Assembly: GCF_003473295.1 (NCBI RefSeq)
Contig: NZ_QRMP01000037.1
Location: 2,036-25,895 of the forward strand
Length of the DNA stretch: 23,860 bases
Origin: Parabacteroides sp. AM08-6
GTDB taxonomy: Bacteria; Bacteroidota; Bacteroidia; Bacteroidales; Tannerellaceae
Direction: 5' to 3'
The position numbers and the translations under genes are program-made. Below are positions 15,155-23,859 of the stretch, piece by piece (the stretch's first letter is position 1; each line of letters opens with the position of its first letter). The notes under the pieces were generated by a model that saw only the letters and a list, made by a program, of their open reading frames with translations, was not told the origin of the DNA and made no database searches.

Positions 15155-15790
15155 TTACTTTTTCCAAATCATTGTAAGGCCGTCACGCAAAGGTAAGATA
15201 ACTTTTTCAATACGCGTGTCTTCCTTTATCTTATCATTAAAACTAAGGATACCGGCAGTTTGTTTATCCGAAGGATGCGGTTTCTCCAATACTTTCCCGT
15301 CCCAAAGCGTATTGTCAGCCAAAATCAGCCCACCTTGACGTACCAACGGAAAGACCAAATCGAAATATTCCGCATACAGACGCTTATCGGCATCGATAAA
15401 CACCAGGTCGAATGTCTCGTCCAGCGTCGGAATAATTTCAAGCGCATCACCGAAATGAAGTTTTATTTTTTCCTTATGCGGCGAACGGGGCAGGTATTTC
15501 ATAATGAAGTCTTCCATCTCATCATTAATTTCCAACGTATGGATAAGTGCCCCCTCTTCCAATCCTTCCGCCATACAAAGAGTAGCATAACCGGTATAAG
15601 TACCTATTTCAAGAATTCGGCGAGGACGGAGCATCCGGCAAAACATTTTCAATATCCGTCCTTGCAAATGCCCGGACAACATACGCGGACGAAGCAAGTT
15701 TACATTTGCATCCCGGTTCAGGGCCGACAACAAAACGCCTTCCTCATCACTATAGGAAAGAATATATTCATCCAATGTAATTCCTGTCAT
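15155..15790 (-). CDS. SAM-dependent O-methyltransferase (class I, COMT-like)
   Basis: This 211-aa cytoplasmic enzyme belongs to the caffeoyl-CoA/catechol O-methyltransferase-like family found widely in bacteria. SAM-binding motif I is LEIGTYTGYATLCMAEGL (about 63-80), a metal and acidic motif is VFIDADKRLY (about 129-138), and LADNTLWDGKV follows, all typical of this metal-dependent family. The natural acceptor is unknown. The leader between pyk and this gene contains a run of eight C residues (15837-15844, G8 on the coding strand), about 47 nt from the ATG. Confidence 0.88.
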   Translation of the reverse strand: MTGITLDEYILSYSDEEGVLLSALNRDANVNLLRPRMLSGHLQGRILKMFCRMLRPRRILEIGTYTGYATLCMAEGLEEGALIHTLEINDEMEDFIMKYLPRSPHKEKIKLHFGDALEIIPTLDETFDLVFIDADKRLYAEYFDLVFPLVRQGGLILADNTLWDGKVLEKPHPSDKQTAGILSFNDKIKEDTRIEKVILPLRDGLTMIWKK

Positions 15791-15855
15791 TTCCGATACA
15801 TTCTTTTCTGAAACTATTCCATTTGCTTCTTAAAATCCCCCCCCGAAGAACTCTT

Positions 15856-17307
15856 TTAATCTTTGAATGTAGGAAGCTGGTAATTCATTCCCGCATCCAA
15901 CACTTTCCCGACATTGTTGATTTCAAGGAAACTCGTGCCCCCTCCTTCTCCGAAACTACCACTCAGATAAGCTACCATGTCATTGCGGGTAATGCGTCTG
16001 CTCTTAATCAGCTCGTTCAGTGCCTGGCAGAAATATCCACGGCGGCTATCATCGAACGGTTGATAAACAGCCCAAACACCATACGAAAGGGAAAGCATAC
16101 GGGTAGTACGATGATTATAACAAATAGCAAATACGGTAGAAGTACCGCGGAAGGCTGCCAGATAACGGGCTGTACGGCCGGTATAGCTATCAGTAATAAT
16201 GGCTTTCACATGCAGTTTGGAAGAAGATTTAACGGCTTGTTTGGCAAGAAAAGAAGTCACATCCAAATCGTTTCCTTCAATAGGGACACGAATATCATTA
16301 GCGGCAAGTTTCGTCTTTTCGGCTTCGCGGGCTACTTTTGTCATGGTCTGGACCGCTTCTACCGGATATTTGCCATAGGCCGTTTCGCCACTCAGCATCA
16401 AAGCATCTGTACGATAATAAATGGCATTGGCGATATCGGTCACTTCGGCACGTGTCGGACGCGGATTGTTAATCATAGAGTGGAGCATCTGAGTCGCTAC
16501 GATAACAGGTTTCTTCATTTCCACACATTTGCGGATTAAGACACGCTGAATACCGGGAATTTTCTCAGCCGGGACTTCAATACCGAGGTCGCCGCGAGCA
16601 ATCATGATGCCATAAGCCACTTCCAAAATCTCATCTACATTGTCGACCCCTTCCTGATTTTCTATTTTAGCGATAATCTTAATCGGGCTATTATGTTCGT
16701 CCAAGATACGTTGAATGTCCATCACATCCTGTTTGTTACGAACAAACGAATGGGCGATAAAATCCAAATCGTTTTCGATAGCCCAAAGAATATTTTTCCG
16801 GTCTTTTTCCGTCAGGGACGGAAGGTTGATACGTACACCCGGCACATTCACGCTTTTACGGCTTCCCAAAGTGGAATCGTTCTGGACTTCGCAAACCAAA
16901 TAATCCTCTTTCTTATCGATAACTTTCAGTTCCAAATCACCGTCGTCTATCAGGATATCGCTTCCGATACCAAGGTCGTTCACGAAATTCTTATAAGACA
17001 CACAAATACATTCGTGCGAAGTCTCGCCTTCCGGATTTCCCATAATCTTCACGACTTCTCCGGTCTTAAACGGAATAGCATCTTGCGCAGTCGTAGTGCG
17101 CACTTCCGGTCCCTTTGTATCCATCAGGATACCGATACGGTCGGATACGGCACGAACATTGTTCACAACTCTGCTCAACCCTTCTTCCGCCATGTGAGCC
17201 GTATTGAGGCGCACGACATTCATTCCTGCCTTATACAATGCGTCGACAAATTCAACATCGCAACGCTGGTCAGAAACAGTAGCAACTATCTTTGTATGCT
17301 TTAACAT
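15856..17307 (-). CDS. pyk: Pyruvate kinase
   Basis: This 483-aa cytoplasmic enzyme converts phosphoenolpyruvate and ADP to pyruvate and ATP, the last step of glycolysis. The N-terminus TKIVATVSDQRCD, active-site NVVRLNTAH (R33, N35), the nucleotide-site DTKGPEVR, the family signature around IKIIAKIENQEG with catalytic Lys, and MIARGDLGIEVP are all present. TQMLHSM and DALMLSGETAYGKYP follow, and a C-terminal PK_C domain completes the usual length. The ATVSDQRCD stretch replaces the common ATIGPAS and is, as I recall, usual in Bacteroides enzymes. It lies 46 bp after aroQ on the same strand. Confidence 0.96.
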   Translation of the reverse strand: MLKHTKIVATVSDQRCDVEFVDALYKAGMNVVRLNTAHMAEEGLSRVVNNVRAVSDRIGILMDTKGPEVRTTTAQDAIPFKTGEVVKIMGNPEGETSHECICVSYKNFVNDLGIGSDILIDDGDLELKVIDKKEDYLVCEVQNDSTLGSRKSVNVPGVRINLPSLTEKDRKNILWAIENDLDFIAHSFVRNKQDVMDIQRILDEHNSPIKIIAKIENQEGVDNVDEILEVAYGIMIARGDLGIEVPAEKIPGIQRVLIRKCVEMKKPVIVATQMLHSMINNPRPTRAEVTDIANAIYYRTDALMLSGETAYGKYPVEAVQTMTKVAREAEKTKLAANDIRVPIEGNDLDVTSFLAKQAVKSSSKLHVKAIITDSYTGRTARYLAAFRGTSTVFAICYNHRTTRMLSLSYGVWAVYQPFDDSRRGYFCQALNELIKSRRITRNDMVAYLSGSFGEGGGTSFLEINNVGKVLDAGMNYQLPTFKD

Positions 17308-17353
17308 ATAACCTAAATATTATAACCTATTATTACCTTTTAATCACTATATA

Positions 17354-17770
17354 CTACAAAAACGACTCAAGCGCCAGACGGTATGAGTCCAGCCCGAAAC
17401 CTAAAATAACCCCTTTGCAAGCAGCCGAAATCATGGAAACGTGACGGAATGATTCGCGGGCATGTACATTCGAAATATGCACCTCAACAACCGGGGTAGT
17501 CACAGCTTTTATCGCATCGTGCAACGCAATGGAGGTATGCGTATAAGCACCTGCATTCATTATAATTCCATCATAGTCGAAACCCACTTCATGGATTTTA
17601 TCAATCATTTCACCTTCTATATTACTTTGGAAATACGCAATCTCACATTGCGGATACCGGGCACGCAGTTCGCTCAGATAGCTTTCGAATGAAGCATTTC
17701 CATATACTGTCGGTTCACGCTTGCCCAACAGATTAAGATTAGGGCCGTTGATAATCTGAATCTTCTTCAT
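17354..17770 (-). CDS. aroQ: 3-dehydroquinate dehydratase, type II
   Basis: This 138-aa cytoplasmic enzyme converts 3-dehydroquinate to 3-dehydroshikimate in aromatic amino-acid synthesis. All type II motifs are present: INGPNLNLLGKREPTVYG with R18 and Y23, FQSNIEGEMIDKIHE, MNAGAYTHTSIALHDAI with N72, and VEVHISNVHARESFRHVS with catalytic H98. Length is normal for the dodecameric enzyme. It leads the minus-strand operon through pyk, the methyltransferase, rbfA and the permease, with its promoter overlapping that of xerD. Confidence 0.95.
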   Translation of the reverse strand: MKKIQIINGPNLNLLGKREPTVYGNASFESYLSELRARYPQCEIAYFQSNIEGEMIDKIHEVGFDYDGIIMNAGAYTHTSIALHDAIKAVTTPVVEVHISNVHARESFRHVSMISAACKGVILGFGLDSYRLALESFL

Positions 17771-17785
17771 TTTGCTGTAATTTAT

Positions 17786-17831
17786 TACCTTTGCACTACC
17801 TTGACGGGCAGAAAAATATCCGGCAAAGGTA
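17786..17831. promoter_or_regulatory. Overlapping divergent promoters of aroQ and xerD
   Basis: TACCTTTGC on the plus strand (17786-17794) and its exact reverse complement GCAAAGGTA (17823-17831) are two TAnnTTTG boxes facing each other. The plus-strand box would start the xerD transcript near 17800. The minus-strand box would start the aroQ transcript near 17817. The two mRNAs would therefore overlap by about 17 nt at their 5' ends, and the promoters probably cannot be occupied at the same time. Confidence 0.6.
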
Positions 17832-17869
17832 GTGATTTAATTTGACACATCCATAATGTAACGAGTCCA

Positions 17870-18775
17870 ATGCACCTCGAAAACGATAAAATAGAACGAT
17901 ATAAAACCTATCTACGCCTGGAGAAAGCGCTTTCCTCCAACTCTATAGACGCTTATCTGACAGACCTCGACAAACTGACCCGTTTCGTGGAGAGCGAAGG
18001 AAAGAAATACGAAAATGTGACGTACGATGATTTGCAACAATTCGTCGCCCGGTTACGCGATATCGGCATTCATTCGCGCTCGCAAGCCCGTATTATTTCC
18101 GGCATTAAATCGTTTTATCGATTTCTGTTTCTGGACGAATATATAACAACCGACCCGACAGAATTGTTAGAGTCGCCCAAGATTGGATTAAAGTTACCGG
18201 AAGTTCTGACTGTCAACGAAATAAACAACATATTGGATTCTATCGACCTTTCCCTGCCGGAAGGTCAGCGTAACCGGGCCATGCTGGAGGTACTGTATAG
18301 TTGCGGCCTGCGTGTATCGGAACTGATTACGCTCCGTTTTACGGATATTTACTTCGACGAAGGTTTCATCAAGGTGGAAGGGAAAGGAAGCAAGCAGCGA
18401 CTGGTTCCTATTTCGAATACAGCTATTAAGGAAATTAAGAATTATTTATATGACCGGAATTTAGTTCCGGTAAAAAAGGGTTTCGAAGATATTCTTTTCC
18501 TGAGCCGCCGGGGAACGTCTTTATCACGCATTATGGTTTTCCATATTATCAAACAACAAACGGAAATGGCCGGAATAAAAAAGACTGTCAGCCCACATAC
18601 GTTCCGTCATTCTTTCGCCACCCACCTGCTGGAAGGTGGAGCCAATCTCCTCGCCATCCAGGAAATGCTCGGACACGAAAAAATAACCACTACCGAAATT
18701 TATACACACATCGACCGTCAGTTCCTACGTAGGGAGATACTGGAACATCATCCGAGAAATAAGGAAAAAGATTAA
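17870..18775 (+). CDS. xerD: Tyrosine recombinase XerD
   Basis: This 301-aa site-specific recombinase works with a partner Xer protein at dif to resolve chromosome dimers. An N-terminal SAM-like DNA-binding domain (about 1-100) precedes the catalytic domain. All active-site residues are present: R148 (CGLRVSEL), K172 (GKGSKQRLVP), H243 and R246 (SPHTFRHSFATHLLEGGANL), H269 (MLGHEKI) and nucleophile Y278 (TEIYTHI). Size and the HTFRHSFATHLLEGGA stretch fit the housekeeping XerD rather than an integron or phage integrase, and its divergent position from aroQ supports a core gene. It converges with the DUF4954 gene with only 8 bp between; no terminator is visible there. Confidence 0.92.
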   Translation: MHLENDKIERYKTYLRLEKALSSNSIDAYLTDLDKLTRFVESEGKKYENVTYDDLQQFVARLRDIGIHSRSQARIISGIKSFYRFLFLDEYITTDPTELLESPKIGLKLPEVLTVNEINNILDSIDLSLPEGQRNRAMLEVLYSCGLRVSELITLRFTDIYFDEGFIKVEGKGSKQRLVPISNTAIKEIKNYLYDRNLVPVKKGFEDILFLSRRGTSLSRIMVFHIIKQQTEMAGIKKTVSPHTFRHSFATHLLEGGANLLAIQEMLGHEKITTTEIYTHIDRQFLRREILEHHPRNKEKD

Positions 18776-18783
18776 TTTGCAAA

Positions 18784-20790
18784 CTATATTGCTTTTGAAA
18801 CCAGCAAATCCATCCTGCTTATCAGTTCATCGCCCAATGCCCGTTTCACAACAATATGTTCTTTCACGGCGGTGACAAAAGGATTGCTTTCGAAAATACC
18901 GCGTACACCTTCGAAATCTTTCTGCTTTTCTTTTGCGGAACCATCCACACCAAAACCGGTCATAGAGGTAAGAGAAAATTCTTTTTTAGCATCTTCATAT
19001 AAGAGTTCATCCAGACCGATAACGGAATCTTGCCAGCAACGAACCAGTTCGATAATCTTTTCAGCAGAGATAGCCGCCAAATCGACCTGATAATATTCCT
19101 GTATTTTATCGTACGCCCAAGTCCATTCCATATCGTAATAGCGATGGTGCATCGACGCGAAGAACTCTTCAATCGCAGACAAAGAAGTAATTTGTCCGGT
19201 TTCTATCTTCTCTATCAAACTATCCAGTTCGTTTTTCGGTAAGATAAGTCCGGATAAATCCAACCATTCCCCCTTTCCTTCGGCAGAAGTTGGTTGCAAC
19301 TGTTCCCAAACTTCTTCTATCGTACGAAAAGCCGTTCCTTCCAAACGTTTGATTAAAGAATTACCCAAGAATTTGTTAATTGCCATTCCATACAAACTTA
19401 ATGCTGTACGCAAAGAAGAACCTTTGATGCGGGTATTTTGGTAATAATAAATTTCAGAAGTCTCCCCCACCAATACCTGAAGCTCTTTCAGTATATCGGA
19501 GGCTTTCATCATTTTATAAATAGTGTACGGACTCAACAGGTTATAGTTTATCCTGTCCAAATGTACCGGGTCGGTACGTTTATCGCGTCGTGGCCACTTT
19601 TGGGCATCGCGAATAGTTCCGACACTACGCAGGTTGACACCCGGAACCAAGTAGGTTTCATCATCTCTTTCAATCAAATAAGAAAAAGGCATATCCGAAG
19701 TATCGCTATGATGATGGTGACGACCCATCACTAAAGAAAAAGCACCGATACGAGCCGGCCAAAGAATATATGAGTCGCTGGTAGTTTTCGAACCGCGTTC
19801 TACAATTCCCTGATGAATAGGTCCCAGTTTATACATATGATTACTTTGGTTCGAACCGCTACCTGCATTCAGAAACGAATACATACCGGCAATCAATAAA
19901 CTGCTTTTATGCATGGACACGGTAAACGGACCAGCAAAAATGGCACAAGCTTCTCCATTCTCGAAAGCACAATTACTGAATAAAAGCGAATCGTGCGCCG
20001 AAAAGTTATGTGTCACGTGGCAAGCTTGTCCGATAAAGCAACGGATGATTTTGGCAGCGTCGGCCACAACAGCACCGGAAGAGATAATAAAATCTTCAGC
20101 AATCACACTGTCACCGATATAAACAGGAGCTTTCTCATTACTGTTTATCGTTCCGTTCTCTAACCGGGTTGAATTTTCGACAGTAACATAATCGCCTATG
20201 CAAACATTCCGGATAGTACCGGTATTGATTATCCGGACATTCCGCCCAATATATCCCTGTGTCGAAGTAACACGCTGTGCATAACCGGCAATCAATTCCT
20301 GTAAACGCTCAATCAACAGAGGACGATGCCGGTAAAGGGCTATCACATAAGCCAAAGAAGCAGACAATTCGTCGTAAACAGGCACTTCTCTTCCCCCTGT
20401 TTCATTTAATACGGATACGGCGACATTATTCCCGAAAGCGCTTTCCCCCTCAACAAGCATAACGTTTATATTCTGGATAACACATTCATCGTCAATCCGA
20501 TAGTTGGCAATATAATTGTGAACATCTTCAATCAATACATTATCACCTATCCTGCAATTATGGAGAGTTGCATTCCGGATGCCGCTATGCTTCTTCACCC
20601 CACCGGCAAACGTGAAGATTTTCTCAAAACATCCCAACACGATTTTCCCGGAAAAACGGGTACTTAATATATATTCAGGATTAAAAGAAGAAGCGACTAT
20701 CACATCTTCCCAGTTTTCAGCACTACAACCATTTGCCTGTAAACGGGCAATTTCTTCGGCTTGTAGTTTTCTTGTTTTATCCATAATCAT
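18784..20790 (-). CDS. DUF4954 family protein with hexapeptide-repeat beta-helix
   Basis: This 668-aa protein of unknown function is typical of Bacteroidetes. Residues about 60-330 contain irregular hexapeptide-like repeats (for example NATLHNCRIGDNVLIEDV, TIRNVCIGDYVTVENS, APVYIGDSVIAEDFIISSGAVV), which form left-handed beta-helices in sugar acyl- and nucleotidyl-transferases. A conserved core reads GMYSFLNAGSGSNQSNHMYKLG and MGRHHHHSDTSDMPFSYLIE, with four consecutive His that could bind metal or a nucleotide-sugar. The C-terminal third is helical. The ATG abuts the hflX stop codon (a second in-frame Met lies two codons on), so the two are translationally coupled. No reaction is assigned. 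Confidence 0.85.
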   Translation of the reverse strand: MIMDKTRKLQAEEIARLQANGCSAENWEDVIVASSFNPEYILSTRFSGKIVLGCFEKIFTFAGGVKKHSGIRNATLHNCRIGDNVLIEDVHNYIANYRIDDECVIQNINVMLVEGESAFGNNVAVSVLNETGGREVPVYDELSASLAYVIALYRHRPLLIERLQELIAGYAQRVTSTQGYIGRNVRIINTGTIRNVCIGDYVTVENSTRLENGTINSNEKAPVYIGDSVIAEDFIISSGAVVADAAKIIRCFIGQACHVTHNFSAHDSLLFSNCAFENGEACAIFAGPFTVSMHKSSLLIAGMYSFLNAGSGSNQSNHMYKLGPIHQGIVERGSKTTSDSYILWPARIGAFSLVMGRHHHHSDTSDMPFSYLIERDDETYLVPGVNLRSVGTIRDAQKWPRRDKRTDPVHLDRINYNLLSPYTIYKMMKASDILKELQVLVGETSEIYYYQNTRIKGSSLRTALSLYGMAINKFLGNSLIKRLEGTAFRTIEEVWEQLQPTSAEGKGEWLDLSGLILPKNELDSLIEKIETGQITSLSAIEEFFASMHHRYYDMEWTWAYDKIQEYYQVDLAAISAEKIIELVRCWQDSVIGLDELLYEDAKKEFSLTSMTGFGVDGSAKEKQKDFEGVRGIFESNPFVTAVKEHIVVKRALGDELISRMDLLVSKAI

Positions 20791-22002
20791 TTATTCTTCA
20801 TCATACTGCTGGAAAAGAAAATCGTTGTAGGGGAAACGAGTGACATGAATTTGCTTCACCCGCTCATACAACAACGCCTTCAGAGCATCGATATTGGTAC
20901 GATTCTTGGCTGAAATGAAAATACAATTTTCCTGTAACTTATTCATCCAAGTTCGTTTCAACTCATCCAAATCGATATTTTCACGAGTACGCGGGGTGAG
21001 GTCGTCCTCTTCTTTAGGGACAAAAGTGAAAGCATCGATTTTATTGAATACCATAATCATCGGCTTTTCCGTTTTGTCTATTTCAGCCAACGTCTTGTTA
21101 ACAACCTCTATTTGTTCTTCAAATGTAGGATGCGAAATATCTACTACATGCACAAGCAAGTCGGCCTCACGCACCTCATCCAATGTGGATTTGAACGATT
21201 CCACCAGCTCGGTCGGCAACTTACGGATAAATCCGACTGTATCCGACAAAAGAAACGGCAAATTGTCCACGATTACCTTACGGACAGTCGTATCCAGAGT
21301 CGCGAACAGCTTATTTTCGGCAAAGACTTCACTTTTACTCAATTGGTTCATCAAGGTCGATTTTCCTACGTTCGTATAACCTACCAAAGCTACGCGAACC
21401 ATTTTTCCACGGTTCTTCCGCTGAACACTTTTTTGCTTGTCAATCTCCACCAATTCACGTTTCAAACGGGATATCTTATCCAGAATAATACGCTTATCCG
21501 TCTCCAACTGCGTTTCACCCGGTCCACGCATCCCGACACCTCCACGCTGGCGCTCCAAGTGAGTCCACAAACGGGTCAGGCGAGGCAACATATATTTATA
21601 TTGCGCCAATTCCACTTGGGTCTTCGCATGGGCAGTCTGCGCACGGCTGGCAAAGATATCCAAAATCAGGTTAGTCCGGTCTAAAATCTTTACCTGCAAC
21701 TCTTTTTCTATATTACGCAATTGCTTGGCAGTCAGCTCGTCATCAAAAATAACCAGTCCGATGTCATGCTCCACCACATATTCTTTTATTTCCTGCAATT
21801 TACCGGTTCCGACAAATGTCACAGGATTGGGATAATCCAGTTTTTGATAAAATTTTTTCACAGCATTAGCGCCGGCCGTATCGGCAAGGAATGCCAATTC
21901 GTCCAAATATTCTTGTACTTTTTGCTCGTTCTGTTCAGGAGTAACCAGCCCTACAAGAACCGCGTTTTCAGTCTGTGCCTCAGATATTATAAATTCTTTC
22001 AT
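20791..22002 (-). CDS. hflX: Ribosome-associated GTPase HflX
   Basis: This 403-aa cytoplasmic GTPase of the Obg-HflX group binds the 50S subunit and rescues or splits stalled ribosomes. The N-terminal HflX domain includes the glycine-rich GGVGMRGPGETQLE (154-167), followed by a coiled coil (about 170-198). The G domain has G1 GYTNVGKS (208-215), G3 DTVGFI (254-259), G4 NKID (320-323) and a late ISAK G5. Length is typical. A minus-strand TATCTTTG -7 box (22007-22014) ends only 4 nt before the ATG, suggesting a near-leaderless mRNA. The DUF4954 gene follows directly. Confidence 0.93.
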   Translation of the reverse strand: MKEFIISEAQTENAVLVGLVTPEQNEQKVQEYLDELAFLADTAGANAVKKFYQKLDYPNPVTFVGTGKLQEIKEYVVEHDIGLVIFDDELTAKQLRNIEKELQVKILDRTNLILDIFASRAQTAHAKTQVELAQYKYMLPRLTRLWTHLERQRGGVGMRGPGETQLETDKRIILDKISRLKRELVEIDKQKSVQRKNRGKMVRVALVGYTNVGKSTLMNQLSKSEVFAENKLFATLDTTVRKVIVDNLPFLLSDTVGFIRKLPTELVESFKSTLDEVREADLLVHVVDISHPTFEEQIEVVNKTLAEIDKTEKPMIMVFNKIDAFTFVPKEEDDLTPRTRENIDLDELKRTWMNKLQENCIFISAKNRTNIDALKALLYERVKQIHVTRFPYNDFLFQQYDEE

Positions 22003-22006
22003 GCGA

Positions 22007-22014
22007 CAAAGATA
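22007..22014 (-). promoter_or_regulatory. -7 promoter box for hflX, almost touching the start codon
   Basis: The minus strand reads TATCTTTG, a TAnnTTTG match, then TCGC and the ATG. If used, the transcript would start at or within a base or two of the start codon. Confidence 0.45.
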
Positions 22015-22033
22015 ATCATTTCAATTATTTCTT

Positions 22034-22041
22034 TATATTTG
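22034..22041 (+). promoter_or_regulatory. -7 promoter box for the Por-tailed secreted protein
   Basis: TATATTTG followed by CAG matches TAnnTTTG and lies 32 bp before the ATG at 22074. It is separate from the hflX box 20 bp away on the other strand. Confidence 0.6.
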
Positions 22042-22073
22042 CAGTCATAATATCAACCAAAATCATATTCACT

Positions 22074-23810
22074 ATGAAAAAGTATGTATTACACTCCTTT
22101 CTAAGTTCAATTGTAATGGCTATTGCCCTTACAACTCTTTTTCAACCCATCCAAGCACAAGAACCTGCTCCTTCTACTTGGAATAGTTTTATAAACAGTG
22201 CAGAAAACCCAATTGTTTCGGATACGTTCCGTATGCAGACATTCAAGGGAGAAAAGACGGATAATTGGGAATATGAGTTATCTGGAAACACCGAAATCAC
22301 CGACAAACCGGAATTAAAGCTATCTTTGGGTAGTAAAATATCTTTCGCTCCTTACAGTTTAAGTTATTATTCTGATGTAAGCATAGGAGTTCATATAGCC
22401 AGTTTCCATTTAATGATTAATGAGAATCTGACATTCGAATTTTTCCGTCAGGGGAAAACGGAAAAACCGAACGCCGTAAAACCAGAAAACAATGATGTAT
22501 CTTTTGAATATAAACTAAAAACAATCCCCAATTCCCCATCCAAACTCAGCATCCAGGCCTCGCAAGCCGCTGCAAATACAAAAGGCGGTTACTTCACCAC
22601 CGACAGCGTTTTCGCCTATGGAAATATCCGCCAATACTCCCTTTTCACAGGTTCCGGAAATTGGGAAGATTCCATCTCTTGGTCACACAATCCGCCCCTT
22701 CGAAACAGAAAAGCACTTATTGAAGGGAATATCACAACCTACAATGACATCAATTGCAGAATAACCGCCATAAATAACGGAAGTCTCCACATTTCTTCCA
22801 ATACCCAATTCACCACGAGAGACTTGTATCTATACAATACCGAAAGCTTGCTTTCTTCCGAAGGAGACTTATCCGTAACCAATCAAATCATTCTGCACAA
22901 AACTTTCGAAGAAAAAGGCAAATGGTATTTCATATCCTTTCCTTTCGACATCTACGCCAATAATATCGACACCCGTTTCCAACAAAAAGACGCGACTCCC
23001 AATAACGGAGGAAATTTCTTCTATGTCCAAACATATAACGGAGAAAAAAGAGCACAAAACAATTTGGCATTCGGGAACTGGGAAGTTCTCCCTATCCCTT
23101 CCGGTAACACTCCTGTCTTTGAGAAGAATAAAGGGTATCTGATTGCATTAGACGAAAAAGCAGACGACCAAACACTCACGTTTTCATCCCAGCCCGGAGA
23201 TATTCCATCCAGCTTTGCCCGAAACGGTTGCATCTCGATTTCAATATCTCCATCTATAGAAAACACAAATAAAGAAAATTACGGCTGGTATCTTTGTGGA
23301 AATCCGCTGCCCTGCCCGCTGCCTGTATCACAAATAAAAGATATTGCCAACCTCGACGGAAATATCTATCTATATGAAAAGGGCAACTATAAAACCTATC
23401 CGGCCCAAGGTAATTTTGCCATTCCTCCCTATACCGCATTTTTCGTAAAAGCATCGGCCAGTACCGAGATACCTGTTTCTGCAGAACCGCTTTCTCCTAC
23501 TACCCAACTTTTACAAGTATCTTCTTTTTCCACTCTATCCGCAGAAGAGCCTTCGGTAGACATAAATCCGACAGACATGGACACCGGACTATCCCAACCT
23601 CATTTCCACATAAAAGAAAACACTCTACACCTGTCGAATATTGAAGGCTATGGTTTTGTTGAAATATTCAATATCACAGGAAATTGCCTGCTAAAACGAC
23701 CTATTATAAATGGAGAACAAATCACTCTTTCACATTACCCGAAAGGTATTTACCTACTCTATATTCACACCACAAAAAATGAAGAGAGAAAGAAGTTCAT
23801 GCTATATTAG
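22074..23810 (+). CDS. Secreted protein with a Por/T9SS-like C-terminal sorting domain
   Basis: This 578-aa exported protein has a clear signal peptide (about 1-29, ending PIQAQ). The body is rich in beta-strand, Asn, Ser and Thr. A recurrent Bacteroides surface-protein segment starts near residue 282 (GKWYFISFPFDIYANNID) and continues with FFYVQTYNGEKRAQNN, GNWEVLP and NKGYLIALDE. The last ~65 residues (LHLSNIEGYGFVEIFNITGN, LLKRPIINGEQITLSHYPKG, IYLLYIHTTKNEERKKFMLY) match the pattern of the type IX secretion C-terminal domain: VEIFNITG, strand, LPKGIYLLYI, then a basic residue and hydrophobic end. Its ligand or function is unknown. It has its own promoter and is divergent from hflX. Confidence 0.75.
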   Translation: MKKYVLHSFLSSIVMAIALTTLFQPIQAQEPAPSTWNSFINSAENPIVSDTFRMQTFKGEKTDNWEYELSGNTEITDKPELKLSLGSKISFAPYSLSYYSDVSIGVHIASFHLMINENLTFEFFRQGKTEKPNAVKPENNDVSFEYKLKTIPNSPSKLSIQASQAAANTKGGYFTTDSVFAYGNIRQYSLFTGSGNWEDSISWSHNPPLRNRKALIEGNITTYNDINCRITAINNGSLHISSNTQFTTRDLYLYNTESLLSSEGDLSVTNQIILHKTFEEKGKWYFISFPFDIYANNIDTRFQQKDATPNNGGNFFYVQTYNGEKRAQNNLAFGNWEVLPIPSGNTPVFEKNKGYLIALDEKADDQTLTFSSQPGDIPSSFARNGCISISISPSIENTNKENYGWYLCGNPLPCPLPVSQIKDIANLDGNIYLYEKGNYKTYPAQGNFAIPPYTAFFVKASASTEIPVSAEPLSPTTQLLQVSSFSTLSAEEPSVDINPTDMDTGLSQPHFHIKENTLHLSNIEGYGFVEIFNITGNCLLKRPIINGEQITLSHYPKGIYLLYIHTTKNEERKKFMLY

Positions 23811-23811
23811 C

Positions 23812-23859
23812 TCATAATGCTTCTTCCGTTTCACGTTCGATGAACGCAAAAAATACGTT
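23812..23859 (-). CDS. Possible 3' end of a convergent gene cut by the window edge
   Basis: The minus strand is open from the right edge to a TGA at 23812-23814 and encodes NVFFAFIERETEEAL before the stop. The composition (amphipathic, Glu-rich end) is plausible for a protein C-terminus, and it would converge with the Por-tailed gene 1 bp away, like other tight convergent pairs here. With only 15 codons visible this is weak, and no family can be named. Confidence 0.3.
   Translation of the reverse strand, partial: NVFFAFIERETEEAL

Noticed and set aside
17870..18775. Phage or transposon integrase
   Set aside because: Size, motif wording and position divergent from a core operon fit housekeeping XerD; no mobile-element partners are nearby.
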